Source of the DNA: UBA8389 sp964472175
Lineage (GTDB): Bacteria; Bacteroidota; Bacteroidia; Bacteroidales; UBA1402
Length of the DNA: 17,830 bases
Direction: 5' to 3'
Assembly: GCA_964472175.1 (NCBI GenBank)
Contig: CAYYJF010000040.1
Coordinates: forward strand, 1-17,830
Part shown: piece after piece, positions 1 through 8,034 of the stretch
Position numbering within the stretch: position 1 is the first letter of the stretch
How the letters are laid out: every line of letters begins with the position of its first letter
Program-made: the position numbers and the translations under genes
The notes under the pieces: model-generated
What the model saw: the letters and a program-made list of their open reading frames with translations, nothing else
Databases searched by the model: none
Told to the model about the DNA's origin: nothing

Positions 1-4
1 GTAT

Positions 5-37
5 TTTGGGGCGAATGTACATTTTTTATTACATTTG
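5..37 (+). promoter_or_regulatory. Predicted promoter of the rex-FAH-porU-porV-ispF unit
   Basis: TACATTTG at 30-37 matches the Bacteroidetes -7 element TAnnTTTG exactly. TTTG at 5-8 is a good -33 element, with 21 bases between the two. Transcription would begin a few bases after 37, giving a leader of roughly 20 bases before the rex ATG at 64. The consensus is established for Bacteroides; its use here is inferred. Confidence 0.6.
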
Positions 38-51
38 TAAGAATTCCACAC
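35..51. promoter_or_regulatory. Possible Rex operator (autoregulatory site)
   Basis: TTGTAA (35-40) and CCACAC (46-51) resemble the two halves of the Rex operator TTGTGA-N6-TCACAA, matching 5 of 6 and 4 of 6 positions, but the spacer is 5 bases instead of 6. The site overlaps the -7 element and the likely transcription start of rex, where a repressor would act. The match is imperfect, so this is a tentative call. Confidence 0.3.
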
Positions 52-63
52 GCAAATAGTTAC

Positions 64-729
64 ATGGATCAACTGCATTTTTTTTCTCAGAAGAGCATTC
101 CGGAACCCACGCTGCGAAGGTTGCCCTGGTATCTGGCTTATCTCAAGCTGGAAGCCGATTTGGGTGCGGACTTTGTTTCATCAACGCAAATTTCGAGAGC
201 CATCAATGTGAGTGCTTCACAAATTGCCAAGGATTTGTCTTTGGTCAATGTTTCTGGAAAAACGCGCGTGGGCTATGATGTGTTGGAGTTGGTTGATGTG
301 TTGGAAACCTTTTTAGGTTTCAAAAGTGCACATCAGGCATTTTTATTTGGCGTTGGAAGTCTGGGGGGTGCTTTGTTGCACGACAAAGGTTTGATGCAAT
401 ATGGCATGGAAATTGTGGCCGGATTTGATGTGAATCCCAATATCGTTGGAACCTATATTGATGATTTACCCATTTACCATATGGAAGAGTTTCCCAAAAA
501 GCAGGCTGAACTGAACGTGCCCATCGGCATTCTGACGGTGCCCATCGATCAGGCCCAGCACACCGCCGAACAAATTGTAAAAGGTGGCGTGAAAGCCATT
601 TGGAATTTTACCCCTTACCGCATTCGTTTGCCCAAACACATTGTGGTACAGAATACCTCTATTTATGCCCATCTGGCTGTGATGTTCAACAGACTTGGGA
701 TTTCGAAAAAAGTGCAAAAGAAAATCTAA
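64..729 (+). CDS. rex: Redox-sensing transcriptional repressor Rex
   Basis: Rex is a cytoplasmic DNA-binding repressor that senses the NADH/NAD+ ratio and releases DNA when NADH is high, usually de-repressing fermentative and respiratory genes. The 221-residue protein has the expected length and two-part layout. An N-terminal winged helix (about 1-85) carries the family pattern around PEPTLRRLPWYL and SSTQISRAINVSASQIAKDL. A Rossmann domain follows, with the dinucleotide loop GVGSLG at 96-101 and an acidic residue, D122, after the second strand. The C-terminal NRLGI region is typical of the family. The ATG at 64 is preceded by a good Bacteroidetes promoter and gives the normal N-terminus. It is the first gene of a probable five-gene unit; the FAH-family gene starts 12 bases after its stop. 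A possible Rex operator in its own promoter suggests autoregulation. Confidence 0.95.
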   Translation: MDQLHFFSQKSIPEPTLRRLPWYLAYLKLEADLGADFVSSTQISRAINVSASQIAKDLSLVNVSGKTRVGYDVLELVDVLETFLGFKSAHQAFLFGVGSLGGALLHDKGLMQYGMEIVAGFDVNPNIVGTYIDDLPIYHMEEFPKKQAELNVPIGILTVPIDQAQHTAEQIVKGGVKAIWNFTPYRIRLPKHIVVQNTSIYAHLAVMFNRLGISKKVQKKI

Positions 730-741
730 CCGAATTTGTTT

Positions 742-1371
742 ATGAAAATCATAGCTGTTGGTATGAATTACCGCAAGCACTTACTGGAACTTAACAATCC
801 GGTACCCGATGAACCTGTCATTTTCATCAAACCCGATTCGGCCATTTCCATGGCGCCGGCATCAAAAGGCAGGGCCAACCAGCCGTTTTTCTTGCCCGAT
901 TTTTCCTCGGACATCCATTATGAAACCGAGGTGGTGGTGCGCATCCATAAATTGGGAAAAAACATTGAAGAAAAATATGCGCACCGTTATTACAATGAGG
1001 TCACTGTTGGTTTGGATCTGACTGCCAGAGATTTACAACAAAAATTGAGACAGAAAGGATTGCCTTGGGAAATCTGCAAAGGTTTTGACGGTTCGGCCGT
1101 TTTGGGTTCATTCGTACCATTGGAGGAAAATACCATCCAAAATTTGGATTTTTACCTGGATATCAATGGGGTTCGGGTGCAACAGGGGCACACCTCCGAC
1201 ATGATTTTTGCAGTAGATGCTGTTGTCGCGTATGTTTCAAGGTTTTTTACCTTGAAAACCGGAGATTTGATTTATACCGGAACCCCTTCCGGTGTTGGAA
1301 CCCTGCATCCGGAAGACCATCTCGAGGCGGGTTTGTCGGGCGTAAAACTTTTGGATTTGCGTATCAAATGA
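742..1371 (+). CDS. Fumarylacetoacetate hydrolase (FAH) family protein
   Basis: This is a compact cytoplasmic FAH-fold enzyme of 209 residues, of the YcgM/FAHD1 type, which act as acylpyruvate hydrolases or oxaloacetate decarboxylases. The divalent-metal ligands are visible as E61 and E63 in YETEVVVRI and D92 in GLDLTARD. Lys113 in the ICKGFDG stretch is the likely catalytic lysine, and the DLIYTGTPSGVG signature lies at 175-186. An in-frame TTG at 736 extends the frame by two residues, but the ATG at 742 gives the normal family start (MKIIAVGMNY). The stop overlaps the porU start as ATGA, so translation is probably coupled. The true substrate cannot be read from sequence. As I recall, an FAH-family gene also precedes porU in Porphyromonas, so the pairing may be an old conserved neighbourhood rather than a functional link. 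Confidence 0.9.
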   Translation: MKIIAVGMNYRKHLLELNNPVPDEPVIFIKPDSAISMAPASKGRANQPFFLPDFSSDIHYETEVVVRIHKLGKNIEEKYAHRYYNEVTVGLDLTARDLQQKLRQKGLPWEICKGFDGSAVLGSFVPLEENTIQNLDFYLDINGVRVQQGHTSDMIFAVDAVVAYVSRFFTLKTGDLIYTGTPSGVGTLHPEDHLEAGLSGVKLLDLRIK

Positions 1372-4300
1372 AAACATCCACCCTTAAAATAGTCACTTTC
1401 AGACTTTTGTTCTTGGCGCTGCTTTTGGGGGCAAGTCCGGATGCTTATGCTTTGGAATCTGTATTGAGCGCTGGAAAGTGGTATCCTTTAACGGTTTCAA
1501 AAAGTGGTGTTTATCGGGTGGATTACAGCGATATGCAAGCCCTGGGTTTGGATCCGCTCAAAGCCCAGGTGTATGGCTACGGAGGCAAAATGCTGTCCGA
1601 GAATTTTGCATTGAACGATTATGTGAGCGATCTTCCCCCTGTGCCGGTTTATCGGCATTTGGGCGCTGATGGCGTTTTCAATCAGGGCGATTTTATTTTG
1701 TTTTATGCACAGGGCCCCATATCCTGGTCTTACAATTCATATTATGCCGTCTATGCAAGGACCTCAAATCCCTATTCGGAAACGGCTTCCTATTTCTTGG
1801 GTGAACGCACCGAAGGATCTTTGTTGGTGGCAAACTATACTGAGAATCAGACGCCAAATCGAGTTGTTCGATCGTTCACCGATTTTATTTTGCACGAAAA
1901 AGAACAGGTGAATTTGGCGCAAACAATTTCCGGAAAAGGAACTGGCCGATCTTTATTTGGTGAAGATTTGTGGAGTCAAAATCCGCTGGAAGTGACATTT
2001 GAAGTGCCAAATGTAGATACGACCGTGGTTTCAGCCGTTTTTTCAGAAATGGTTGTCAACAATCCCCAATCCACGTCTGCTTTGCTGTATTTGAACAATC
2101 AATATGTTACTTCAACCTCATTTTTGTCGATTTCAAACAGCGATGAATACCGTTATGGTTACACTTCTAGTTTCATTTCCAAATTGTTGTTTCATTCCGA
2201 TCGGTTGACGTTCAAAATCAATTATCTTGGAGGAACCAAAAGCAGCAAATCGAGGGCATATCTGGATCACATCACCTTAAATGTACGCAGACAGCTCATC
2301 ATGACAGAAAATCAGATGGCTTTTCGTGATCCGCTCGGTGTTGCTACGCAGTCGGTGTCCAAATTTGAAATATCAAATGCTGAGCGTCCGTTGCTGGTTT
2401 TTGATGTGAGCAATCCGCTACAAACGCTTTTGATGACAGGTGAAACAACAAATCAAGTGTATTCATTTGTCAATCAGTCGAATGTATTGAAAGAATATGT
2501 GGCTGTCGATGTTTCAAAAACCATACCGAAGCCCAAAATTGGTGGTCGGGTATCCAATCAAAACCTCCATGGTTTGAACGATCTGGATTTGGTCATTGTG
2601 GTACCCAAAGGGCTGCATGCTCAGGCTGTACGTCTGGCTGAAGCCCATGCGCAGTACGATGGCATGAAAACCTTGGTTGTTACCCCGGAACAGGTGTACA
2701 ACGAATTTTCATCCGGAACCCCCGATGCAACAGCCATTCGCAGAATGATGCAGTATTATCGGAATCACCCCAATCAAAACGGATTGTATCCCAAACATCT
2801 GTTGCTTTTTGGCGACGGCATCTATGACAACAGATGGATATCCAAAGCACTGGCAACCAAATCTGAACCAGCCAACAGACTATTCACCTATCAATCCATT
2901 GAAAGTCTGAACGAGTTGAATTCATTTGTTTCGGACGATTATTTTGGTTTTTTGGACGCCAATGAAGGTGCCAACTTGGGTATGGCTAAAATGGATATTG
3001 GTGTAGGCCGTTTTCCGGTGAGTACGCTTGAAGAGGCGCAGGTGGTTGTGGATAAAACCATCGAGTATATAAGAAACCGCCGAAAGGGAGCCTGGAAGAA
3101 TAAATTGTTGTTTTTGGCCGACAATTGGGAAGTTGAAAAAGATCAGCCCTATATTCATGAAAAGCAATCCAATAATCTGGCAGAAAGAGTGCATTCCAAG
3201 CATCCCGAATTGATCGTCAATAAAATATTTCTGGATACCTATCCTCCTCTGACTTCAGCTTCTGGTACCACCATGCCGGATGCCAATGCCAGATTCAAAC
3301 AGCTGTTGAATGAAGGGGTTCTTTTGGTGAATTATACAGGTCATGGATCGACAGAGCAATGGACTGAAGAAAAACTACTGATGAGTTCAGAAATTTCTCA
3401 AATGACCAACAAGAACCTGCCCCTATGGATCACCGCAACCTGCGATTTCTCGCGCTATGACGAGCAAGATAAATCCGGGGGTGAAAAGATACTCTTACAT
3501 GAAAATGGGGGTGGCGTGGCATTGGTATCCACCACCAGGGTGGTGTATTCAGACGGAAATTATATCATGAATACTTGTTTTTTGGATTCGCTTTTTGCTA
3601 AGAAAGGAAGTCGGAAAATGTCTTTGGGTGAGGTGATGCGTACAGCAAAAAGCAGTAGTGACTTGTCTGGTGACAACAACAAATTGAGGTTTACACTTTT
3701 GGGCGATCCGGCCTTGAAGTTGACATACTCCGAGTTTCAGGCAGAGGTGACAGAAATGAACGGGAATCCTGTTGGCTCTCAAACCGATACTTTGCGCGCA
3801 CTTCAAAAAGTAACGGTAAAAGGACGGGTCTTAACCCCCGATGGTGCCTTTGCAAATACGTTCAATGGGGTGGTGATTCCTACCGTGTTGGATGCCTCAG
3901 AAATACTGGCAAAATTTGATATTTCCCCAGGTGATACCTTTGTGGTTTCGGACAGAAATAAGATATTATTCTCCGGTAGAGACAGTGTGGTGAACGGGGT
4001 ATTTGAATTTTCCTTTGTGGTACCCATGGACAACAGTTATTCTTTGAAAAACGGAATGATCAATCTATATGCTTATAGTTCAGACACCGATGATGAAGCG
4101 AGTGGTGCCTTTAGCCGTTTTGTGATGGGGGGCACTGTTGCGGATATGGAGCGTGATGCAGATGGTCCGAACGTCAAATTGTATTTAAACAACCTTTTGT
4201 TTAAAGATGGCGGCAAAGTGGGAAATAAACCAACATTCTTTGCCGATATTTTTGATGAAAATGGCCTGAATACTTCCGGAAACGGCATTGGCCACAATCT

Positions 4301-4814
4301 AACCCTGGTCATAGACAACGATCCCGATTTGACATTCAATTTGAATGCCTATTTTCTGGCCGATCTGGGAAGTTATCAATCGGGAACCGTGGGTTTCCAA
4401 CTTCCACAGCTTGCTTCAGGAGAACACCGTTTGACTTTCAGATGTTGGGATGTACAGAACAATTCTTCCGAATCATCGCTTACATTTACCATTCAGAACA
4501 AAGTGGAACCTGCATTGTCAGACATTCAGTATGCACAGAAAAACAACCTGGGTTATTTCCGGTTTATTCACGACAGGCCTTTGAGTGATGTTAAAGTGCA
4601 GTTGGCAGTGTTTGATTTGTATGGTCGGAAAGTTTTTGAGGATAATTGGTTTATGAAATCTGAGAACACGCAAAGTGAGCTCCTTGAGTGGAATTTGACC
4701 AACACGAAAGGACATCGGGTTCCCAATGGTTTTTATGTGTGCCGATTTGTTTTCATCGATTCCAACAATGTTCAAACCGAAGGGTCAAAAAAAATTATCG
4801 TTTCTGAACAATAA
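1368..4814 (+). CDS. porU: Type IX secretion system sortase PorU (C25 gingipain-family peptidase)
   Basis: PorU is the cell-surface sortase of the type IX secretion system. It removes the C-terminal signal of cargo proteins and joins the new end to anionic lipopolysaccharide. The 1148-residue length is close to that of the Porphyromonas protein. A signal peptide (about 1-28, ending in DAYA) is followed by a beta-rich N-terminal region. A C25 caspase-like peptidase domain runs from about 404 to 785, with the catalytic pair His659 (YTGHGS) and Cys692 (TATCDFSRYD). A long beta-sandwich region follows, then a terminal CTD-like domain from about 1060 (FDLYGRKVFEDN, then VPNGFYVCRF, KKIIV). In characterised PorU this domain is kept and anchors the protein to PorV. 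porU shares an ATGA overlap with the upstream FAH gene, and porV follows 42 bases downstream, matching their physical partnership. Confidence 0.95.
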   Translation: MKTSTLKIVTFRLLFLALLLGASPDAYALESVLSAGKWYPLTVSKSGVYRVDYSDMQALGLDPLKAQVYGYGGKMLSENFALNDYVSDLPPVPVYRHLGADGVFNQGDFILFYAQGPISWSYNSYYAVYARTSNPYSETASYFLGERTEGSLLVANYTENQTPNRVVRSFTDFILHEKEQVNLAQTISGKGTGRSLFGEDLWSQNPLEVTFEVPNVDTTVVSAVFSEMVVNNPQSTSALLYLNNQYVTSTSFLSISNSDEYRYGYTSSFISKLLFHSDRLTFKINYLGGTKSSKSRAYLDHITLNVRRQLIMTENQMAFRDPLGVATQSVSKFEISNAERPLLVFDVSNPLQTLLMTGETTNQVYSFVNQSNVLKEYVAVDVSKTIPKPKIGGRVSNQNLHGLNDLDLVIVVPKGLHAQAVRLAEAHAQYDGMKTLVVTPEQVYNEFSSGTPDATAIRRMMQYYRNHPNQNGLYPKHLLLFGDGIYDNRWISKALATKSEPANRLFTYQSIESLNELNSFVSDDYFGFLDANEGANLGMAKMDIGVGRFPVSTLEEAQVVVDKTIEYIRNRRKGAWKNKLLFLADNWEVEKDQPYIHEKQSNNLAERVHSKHPELIVNKIFLDTYPPLTSASGTTMPDANARFKQLLNEGVLLVNYTGHGSTEQWTEEKLLMSSEISQMTNKNLPLWITATCDFSRYDEQDKSGGEKILLHENGGGVALVSTTRVVYSDGNYIMNTCFLDSLFAKKGSRKMSLGEVMRTAKSSSDLSGDNNKLRFTLLGDPALKLTYSEFQAEVTEMNGNPVGSQTDTLRALQKVTVKGRVLTPDGAFANTFNGVVIPTVLDASEILAKFDISPGDTFVVSDRNKILFSGRDSVVNGVFEFSFVVPMDNSYSLKNGMINLYAYSSDTDDEASGAFSRFVMGGTVADMERDADGPNVKLYLNNLLFKDGGKVGNKPTFFADIFDENGLNTSGNGIGHNLTLVIDNDPDLTFNLNAYFLADLGSYQSGTVGFQLPQLASGEHRLTFRCWDVQNNSSESSLTFTIQNKVEPALSDIQYAQKNNLGYFRFIHDRPLSDVKVQLAVFDLYGRKVFEDNWFMKSENTQSELLEWNLTNTKGHRVPNGFYVCRFVFIDSNNVQTEGSKKIIVSEQ

Positions 4815-4856
4815 AAGGGTATATTTTGCAGTTATTGTATATTCAAACTGTTTTTT

Positions 4857-5969
4857 ATGAAAAAGTCTTCATCTATTTTGTTTGCTTGTCTGGGTTTGTT
4901 TGTTTCATTGCCTGCTGTGGCTGTGCAAGAAGCCAATCCCATCATCAATTCAGTGCCATCACTCACCATTTCTCCTGACGCAGTTGCCAGTGGTATGGGG
5001 GATGTGGGTGCAGCAACCTTGCCCGATGTAAACGCTCAATATTGGAACCCGGCAAAATATGCTCAAATTGAAAACAAAGCCGGTTTCGCGTTTTCATTCA
5101 CCCCCTGGTTGTCTCAATTGGTCGATGACATCAACTTGTCATATTTGGCAGGTTATTACAAATTGGATGACAGACAAGCTATTAGCTCCTCTTTGAGGTA
5201 TTTTTCCCTGGGGGAAGTCATTCTGAAAGAATATTTGTTGGACGAAGGATACCAGATTTCTCCTTATGAAATGGCCTTTGACGTGGGTTATTCCAGAAAT
5301 TTGAGCGATAACTTTTCGATGGGTGTAACCATGCGTTATATTTTGTCCGATTTGATGGGCGGCGACGATCCTGCCGGTACAGCATTTTCTGCAGATATTG
5401 CAGGTTATTACAGGAAGCCAATTTATTTTGGACGTGAAAAGGGCTCGTTGGGACTCGGTGTGAACGTATCCAATATTGGTACAAAGATTTCTTACGATGG
5501 GAACAATTCCAGTTATTTTATTCCCACCAATTTGCGTTTGGGCGCTTCGTTGAATTATCCGATGGACCGCTACAATGCGCTGAACATCTCCATGGATTTG
5601 AATAAATTGTTGGTGCCAACGCCTACTGATACCATCCTGACCAATGACGTATCTTCCATTGCCGGTATTTTTAAGTCGTTTAACGATGCTCCCGGAGGAA
5701 CGAAAGAAGAATTGCAGGAAATATACGGTTCCATCGGCGTGGAATATGTCTATAACAACCAATTTTTTGTTCGTGGTGGTTATTACTACGAAAACGAATA
5801 CAAGGGCAACCGGAAATTCTATTCTTTGGGTGCAGGCTTTAAAATGAATATGTTCAGACTGGATGCCTCTTATTTGATTTCAAAAGCCCAGTACAGTCCT
5901 TTGGATGGAACACTACGTTTTACATTGGCTTTCGACATGCAGGGCATTCAAATGTTGCTTGGAAAATGA
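4857..5969 (+). CDS. porV: Type IX secretion system outer membrane protein PorV (LptO)
   Basis: PorV is a 14-stranded FadL-like outer-membrane barrel. It collects cargo from the type IX translocon through the C-terminal signal, delivers it to PorU, and anchors PorU at the surface. The 370-residue protein has a signal peptide cleaved near A22 (SLPAVA before VQEAN). The family hallmark follows: SLTISPDAVASGMGDVG and then NAQYWNPAKYA, where the first strand and hatch begin. The rest alternates polar and aromatic residues in beta strands, with a barrel-like C-terminus (YLISKAQYSPLDGTLRFTLAF). It lies directly after porU, and its stop overlaps the ispF start in an ATGA junction. The 42-base gap upstream contains TATATTTTG at 4820-4828, one base longer than a normal -7 element, so a separate weak promoter is possible but uncertain. 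Confidence 0.95.
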   Translation: MKKSSSILFACLGLFVSLPAVAVQEANPIINSVPSLTISPDAVASGMGDVGAATLPDVNAQYWNPAKYAQIENKAGFAFSFTPWLSQLVDDINLSYLAGYYKLDDRQAISSSLRYFSLGEVILKEYLLDEGYQISPYEMAFDVGYSRNLSDNFSMGVTMRYILSDLMGGDDPAGTAFSADIAGYYRKPIYFGREKGSLGLGVNVSNIGTKISYDGNNSSYFIPTNLRLGASLNYPMDRYNALNISMDLNKLLVPTPTDTILTNDVSSIAGIFKSFNDAPGGTKEELQEIYGSIGVEYVYNNQFFVRGGYYYENEYKGNRKFYSLGAGFKMNMFRLDASYLISKAQYSPLDGTLRFTLAFDMQGIQMLLGK

Positions 5970-6451
5970 GTTTGAACATTCGTGTCGGTTATGGATACGA
6001 TGTTCACCGACTGGTGGAAGGTCGTGAATTTTGGATGGGCGGCATTCGCATCCCTTTTGAAAAAGGTCTGTTGGGCCATTCCGATGCCGATGTGCTGATT
6101 CATGCCATTTGTGATGCGCTTTTGGGCGCAGCCAATTTGAGAGACATTGGTTTTCATTTTCCGGATACAGATCCCGATTTTTCGGGCATAGACAGCAAGC
6201 TTCTGCTCGATAAGACGGTTCGTTTACTGCAAGAAAAAGGCTGGAAGGTTGGCAATGTGGATGCCACCGTTTGCGCCGAACATCCAAAATTAAACCCCCA
6301 TATTCCTGCCATGCAGGCGGTTTTAGCTCCTCTTCTTCAAGTTTCAACAGAAGATATCTCCATCAAAGCAACCACCATGGAAAAAATGGGTTTTGTTGGT
6401 AGAGAAGAAGGCTTGTCTGCTTCTGCGGTTGTGTTGATTGAAAAGAGTTGA
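5966..6451 (+). CDS. ispF: 2-C-methyl-D-erythritol 2,4-cyclodiphosphate synthase
   Basis: IspF carries out the fifth step of the MEP isoprenoid pathway, cyclising CDP-methylerythritol 2-phosphate to the cyclodiphosphate with release of CMP. It works as a cytoplasmic homotrimer. The 161-residue protein is full length. The zinc ligands are visible as D12 and H14 (GYDVHR) and H46 (DVLIHA). The substrate-loop segment LGHSDAD (37-42 region), the IGFHFPDTD stretch and the C-terminal KATTMEKMGFVGREEGLSA signature are all intact. The ATG at 5966 overlaps the porV stop by four bases, so expression is probably coupled to the secretion genes despite the unrelated function. It ends the first plus-strand unit; ispD lies about 1.6 kb downstream in the next one. 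Confidence 0.97.
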   Translation: MSLNIRVGYGYDVHRLVEGREFWMGGIRIPFEKGLLGHSDADVLIHAICDALLGAANLRDIGFHFPDTDPDFSGIDSKLLLDKTVRLLQEKGWKVGNVDATVCAEHPKLNPHIPAMQAVLAPLLQVSTEDISIKATTMEKMGFVGREEGLSASAVVLIEKS

Positions 6452-6476
6452 AATCCAATCTACTTGATTAACTTTG
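6448..6476 (+). promoter_or_regulatory. Predicted promoter of the xseA-xseB-ispD-recG unit
   Basis: TAACTTTG at 6469-6476 is an exact TAnnTTTG -7 element. TTG at 6448-6450, overlapping the ispF stop, lies 18 bases upstream as a slightly close -33 element. The 70-base gap between ispF and xseA is the longest in the first 10 kb, which supports a new transcription unit here. No hairpin terminator is visible after ispF, so read-through is likely as well. Confidence 0.55.
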
Positions 6477-6521
6477 TACAATCAGTGATTTGACAGACAT
6501 GTTTGATTTGGATTTCTACAG

Positions 6522-7847
6522 ATGGGAGAAGCATTAAGTTTATACGATTTGAATCGAATGGTGCGGAGTCGCTTAAAAAGTGATTTCCCGAATTCGTATT
6601 GGGTTCAGGCAGAAATCAGCGACATCAAGGAACATTTTTCGGGTCATTGTTATTTGGAATTGGTTCAAAAAAAGGAATCGGGCGATGCCATTTGTGCCAA
6701 ATGCAGGGCTACCATTTGGTCGAATGTCTGGATGCAGCTAAGGCCGACTTTTGAACAGTTGACAGGAACCAAACTGCAGTCAGGCCAAAAAATATTGGCC
6801 GAAGTGGTCATCGATTTTCATGAGCTTTTTGGATACAGTTTGATTGTCAAAAATATAGACCCCACTTTTACGGTGGGCGATTTGCGTTTGAGGCGCCTGG
6901 AGGTGATCAAAAAACTGAAAGATGAAGGCGTTTTTGAACTGAATAAAGAGCTGGATTGGCCCGAAATACCCAGAACACTGGCCATCGTCTCTGCTCCTGG
7001 TGCTGCGGGTTTTGGTGATTTTATGAATCAGTTGCAGCAAAATCCCTATGGTTTCACTTTTTCCACGCATTTTTTTCCTGCGGTGATGCAGGGCGATGCT
7101 GCAGGAGACAGCATACGTGGGGCTTTGGATCAGATCATGGAGGCTTCGGTTTCCTTCGATTTGGTGGTGATTATTCGTGGAGGGGGAGCAACCACCGATC
7201 TTCAATGCTTTGATCAATACGACTTGTGCTATTATGCAGCCCAATATCCTTTGCCACTCTTAACCGGCATTGGTCACGAACGCGATTCCTCTGTTTTAGA
7301 TGAAGTGGCGCACACTTCGGTCAAGACACCGACTGCTGCCGCTGAATATTTAATTGATCAGTTGTCCAGAGCTGCTTACCGGATGGATGCGCTTCAAGAA
7401 CAATTGCTTCGGTTGGTCAAAGAACGATTGGATAAATATAGGGTACAGTTGCAATCCAATTCTGAAAAGCTGCAACGATTGGCTTCAGACGGTTTGTTGG
7501 ACGCCAAAATGTATTTGGAAAGAACGCAGGTTCAGATGCTTCGCTTGTCAAATGAACAGCTGTTGAATAAAAACAGGCGTTTAGAGCTCTTGCAGAACAA
7601 CGTGCAGAACACGGTACTGACCTTGTTGAACCAACAACGTCACCGCCTGGAATTGTGCGCTGCAAAAGTCGATGCGCATTCTCCCGAATTGATGATTCAA
7701 AAAGGGTTTACCCTGACTGCCGTGGATGGAAAAATCATCAAATCGGTAAGGGATTTAAAACCCGGACATTGTCTGGAAACCACTTTCTCAGATGGTGTTA
7801 CTCAAAGTACTGTGATACAAATTCAAACAAAAGATGAGTCAAACTAA
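6522..7847 (+). CDS. xseA: Exodeoxyribonuclease VII large subunit
   Basis: XseA is the catalytic subunit of exonuclease VII, which degrades single-stranded DNA from both ends to short oligonucleotides during repair and recombination. The 441-residue protein has an N-terminal OB-fold (about 1-110, with SYWVQAEISDIKEHFSGHCYLEL) for single-stranded DNA binding. The catalytic domain follows, with VIIRGGGA (R219) and GIGHERD (251-255, including H252 and D255). A long, charged helical stretch (about 285-385) is the coiled coil that carries XseB subunits. The C-terminus has the usual segment with a G-F-T-L core. The ATG at 6522 gives the standard family start; another ATG at 6499 is out of frame. 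xseB overlaps its end by 14 bases, consistent with one complex made from coupled genes. Confidence 0.96.
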   Translation: MGEALSLYDLNRMVRSRLKSDFPNSYWVQAEISDIKEHFSGHCYLELVQKKESGDAICAKCRATIWSNVWMQLRPTFEQLTGTKLQSGQKILAEVVIDFHELFGYSLIVKNIDPTFTVGDLRLRRLEVIKKLKDEGVFELNKELDWPEIPRTLAIVSAPGAAGFGDFMNQLQQNPYGFTFSTHFFPAVMQGDAAGDSIRGALDQIMEASVSFDLVVIIRGGGATTDLQCFDQYDLCYYAAQYPLPLLTGIGHERDSSVLDEVAHTSVKTPTAAAEYLIDQLSRAAYRMDALQEQLLRLVKERLDKYRVQLQSNSEKLQRLASDGLLDAKMYLERTQVQMLRLSNEQLLNKNRRLELLQNNVQNTVLTLLNQQRHRLELCAAKVDAHSPELMIQKGFTLTAVDGKIIKSVRDLKPGHCLETTFSDGVTQSTVIQIQTKDESN

Positions 7848-8034
7848 GTTTTCGTATAATGCTGCCATCACTGAGGTGGAGCAGATTTTGGAGTCTTTCA
7901 GTCAAGCCAATCTGGATGTGGATGAGTTGACCCGAAAAGTGAAACGTGCCACGGAATTGCTTCAGGAATGCAAGAAAAAATTGTATCAAACTGAAGTGGA
8001 AATTCAGGCTGTTTTCGATCAAAAACAGGAATAA
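7834..8034 (+). CDS. xseB: Exodeoxyribonuclease VII small subunit
   Basis: XseB is the small helical subunit of exonuclease VII; several copies wrap along the XseA coiled coil and regulate the enzyme. The 66-residue protein is of typical size and has the two-helix pattern: FSYNAAITEVEQILESF, a turn with NLDVDELTRKVKRATELL, then a conserved Cys (QECKKKL). It overlaps xseA by 14 bases, and its TAA overlaps the ispD ATG by one base (TAATG). Both junctions suggest translational coupling. Its position directly after xseA makes the call firm despite its small size. Confidence 0.93.
   Translation: MSQTKFSYNAAITEVEQILESFSQANLDVDELTRKVKRATELLQECKKKLYQTEVEIQAVFDQKQE

Noticed and set aside
736..741. 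TTG start two codons before the FAH-family ATG
   Set aside because: The ATG at 742 matches the family start and ATG is the better codon; the TTG adds only Met-Phe.
4820..4828. Possible porV promoter TATATTTTG
   Set aside because: It has three instead of two bases between TA and TTTG, and the short gap suggests co-transcription with porU; not listed as a separate feature.
5139..5762. Long antisense open frame (207 codons) inside porV
   Set aside because: It is fully contained in porV on the opposite strand, its composition looks like shadow coding, and it has no recognisable domain, promoter or signal.
5913..6347. Antisense open frame overlapping the porV end and ispF
   Set aside because: It overlaps two well-supported genes on the other strand and shows no recognisable family.
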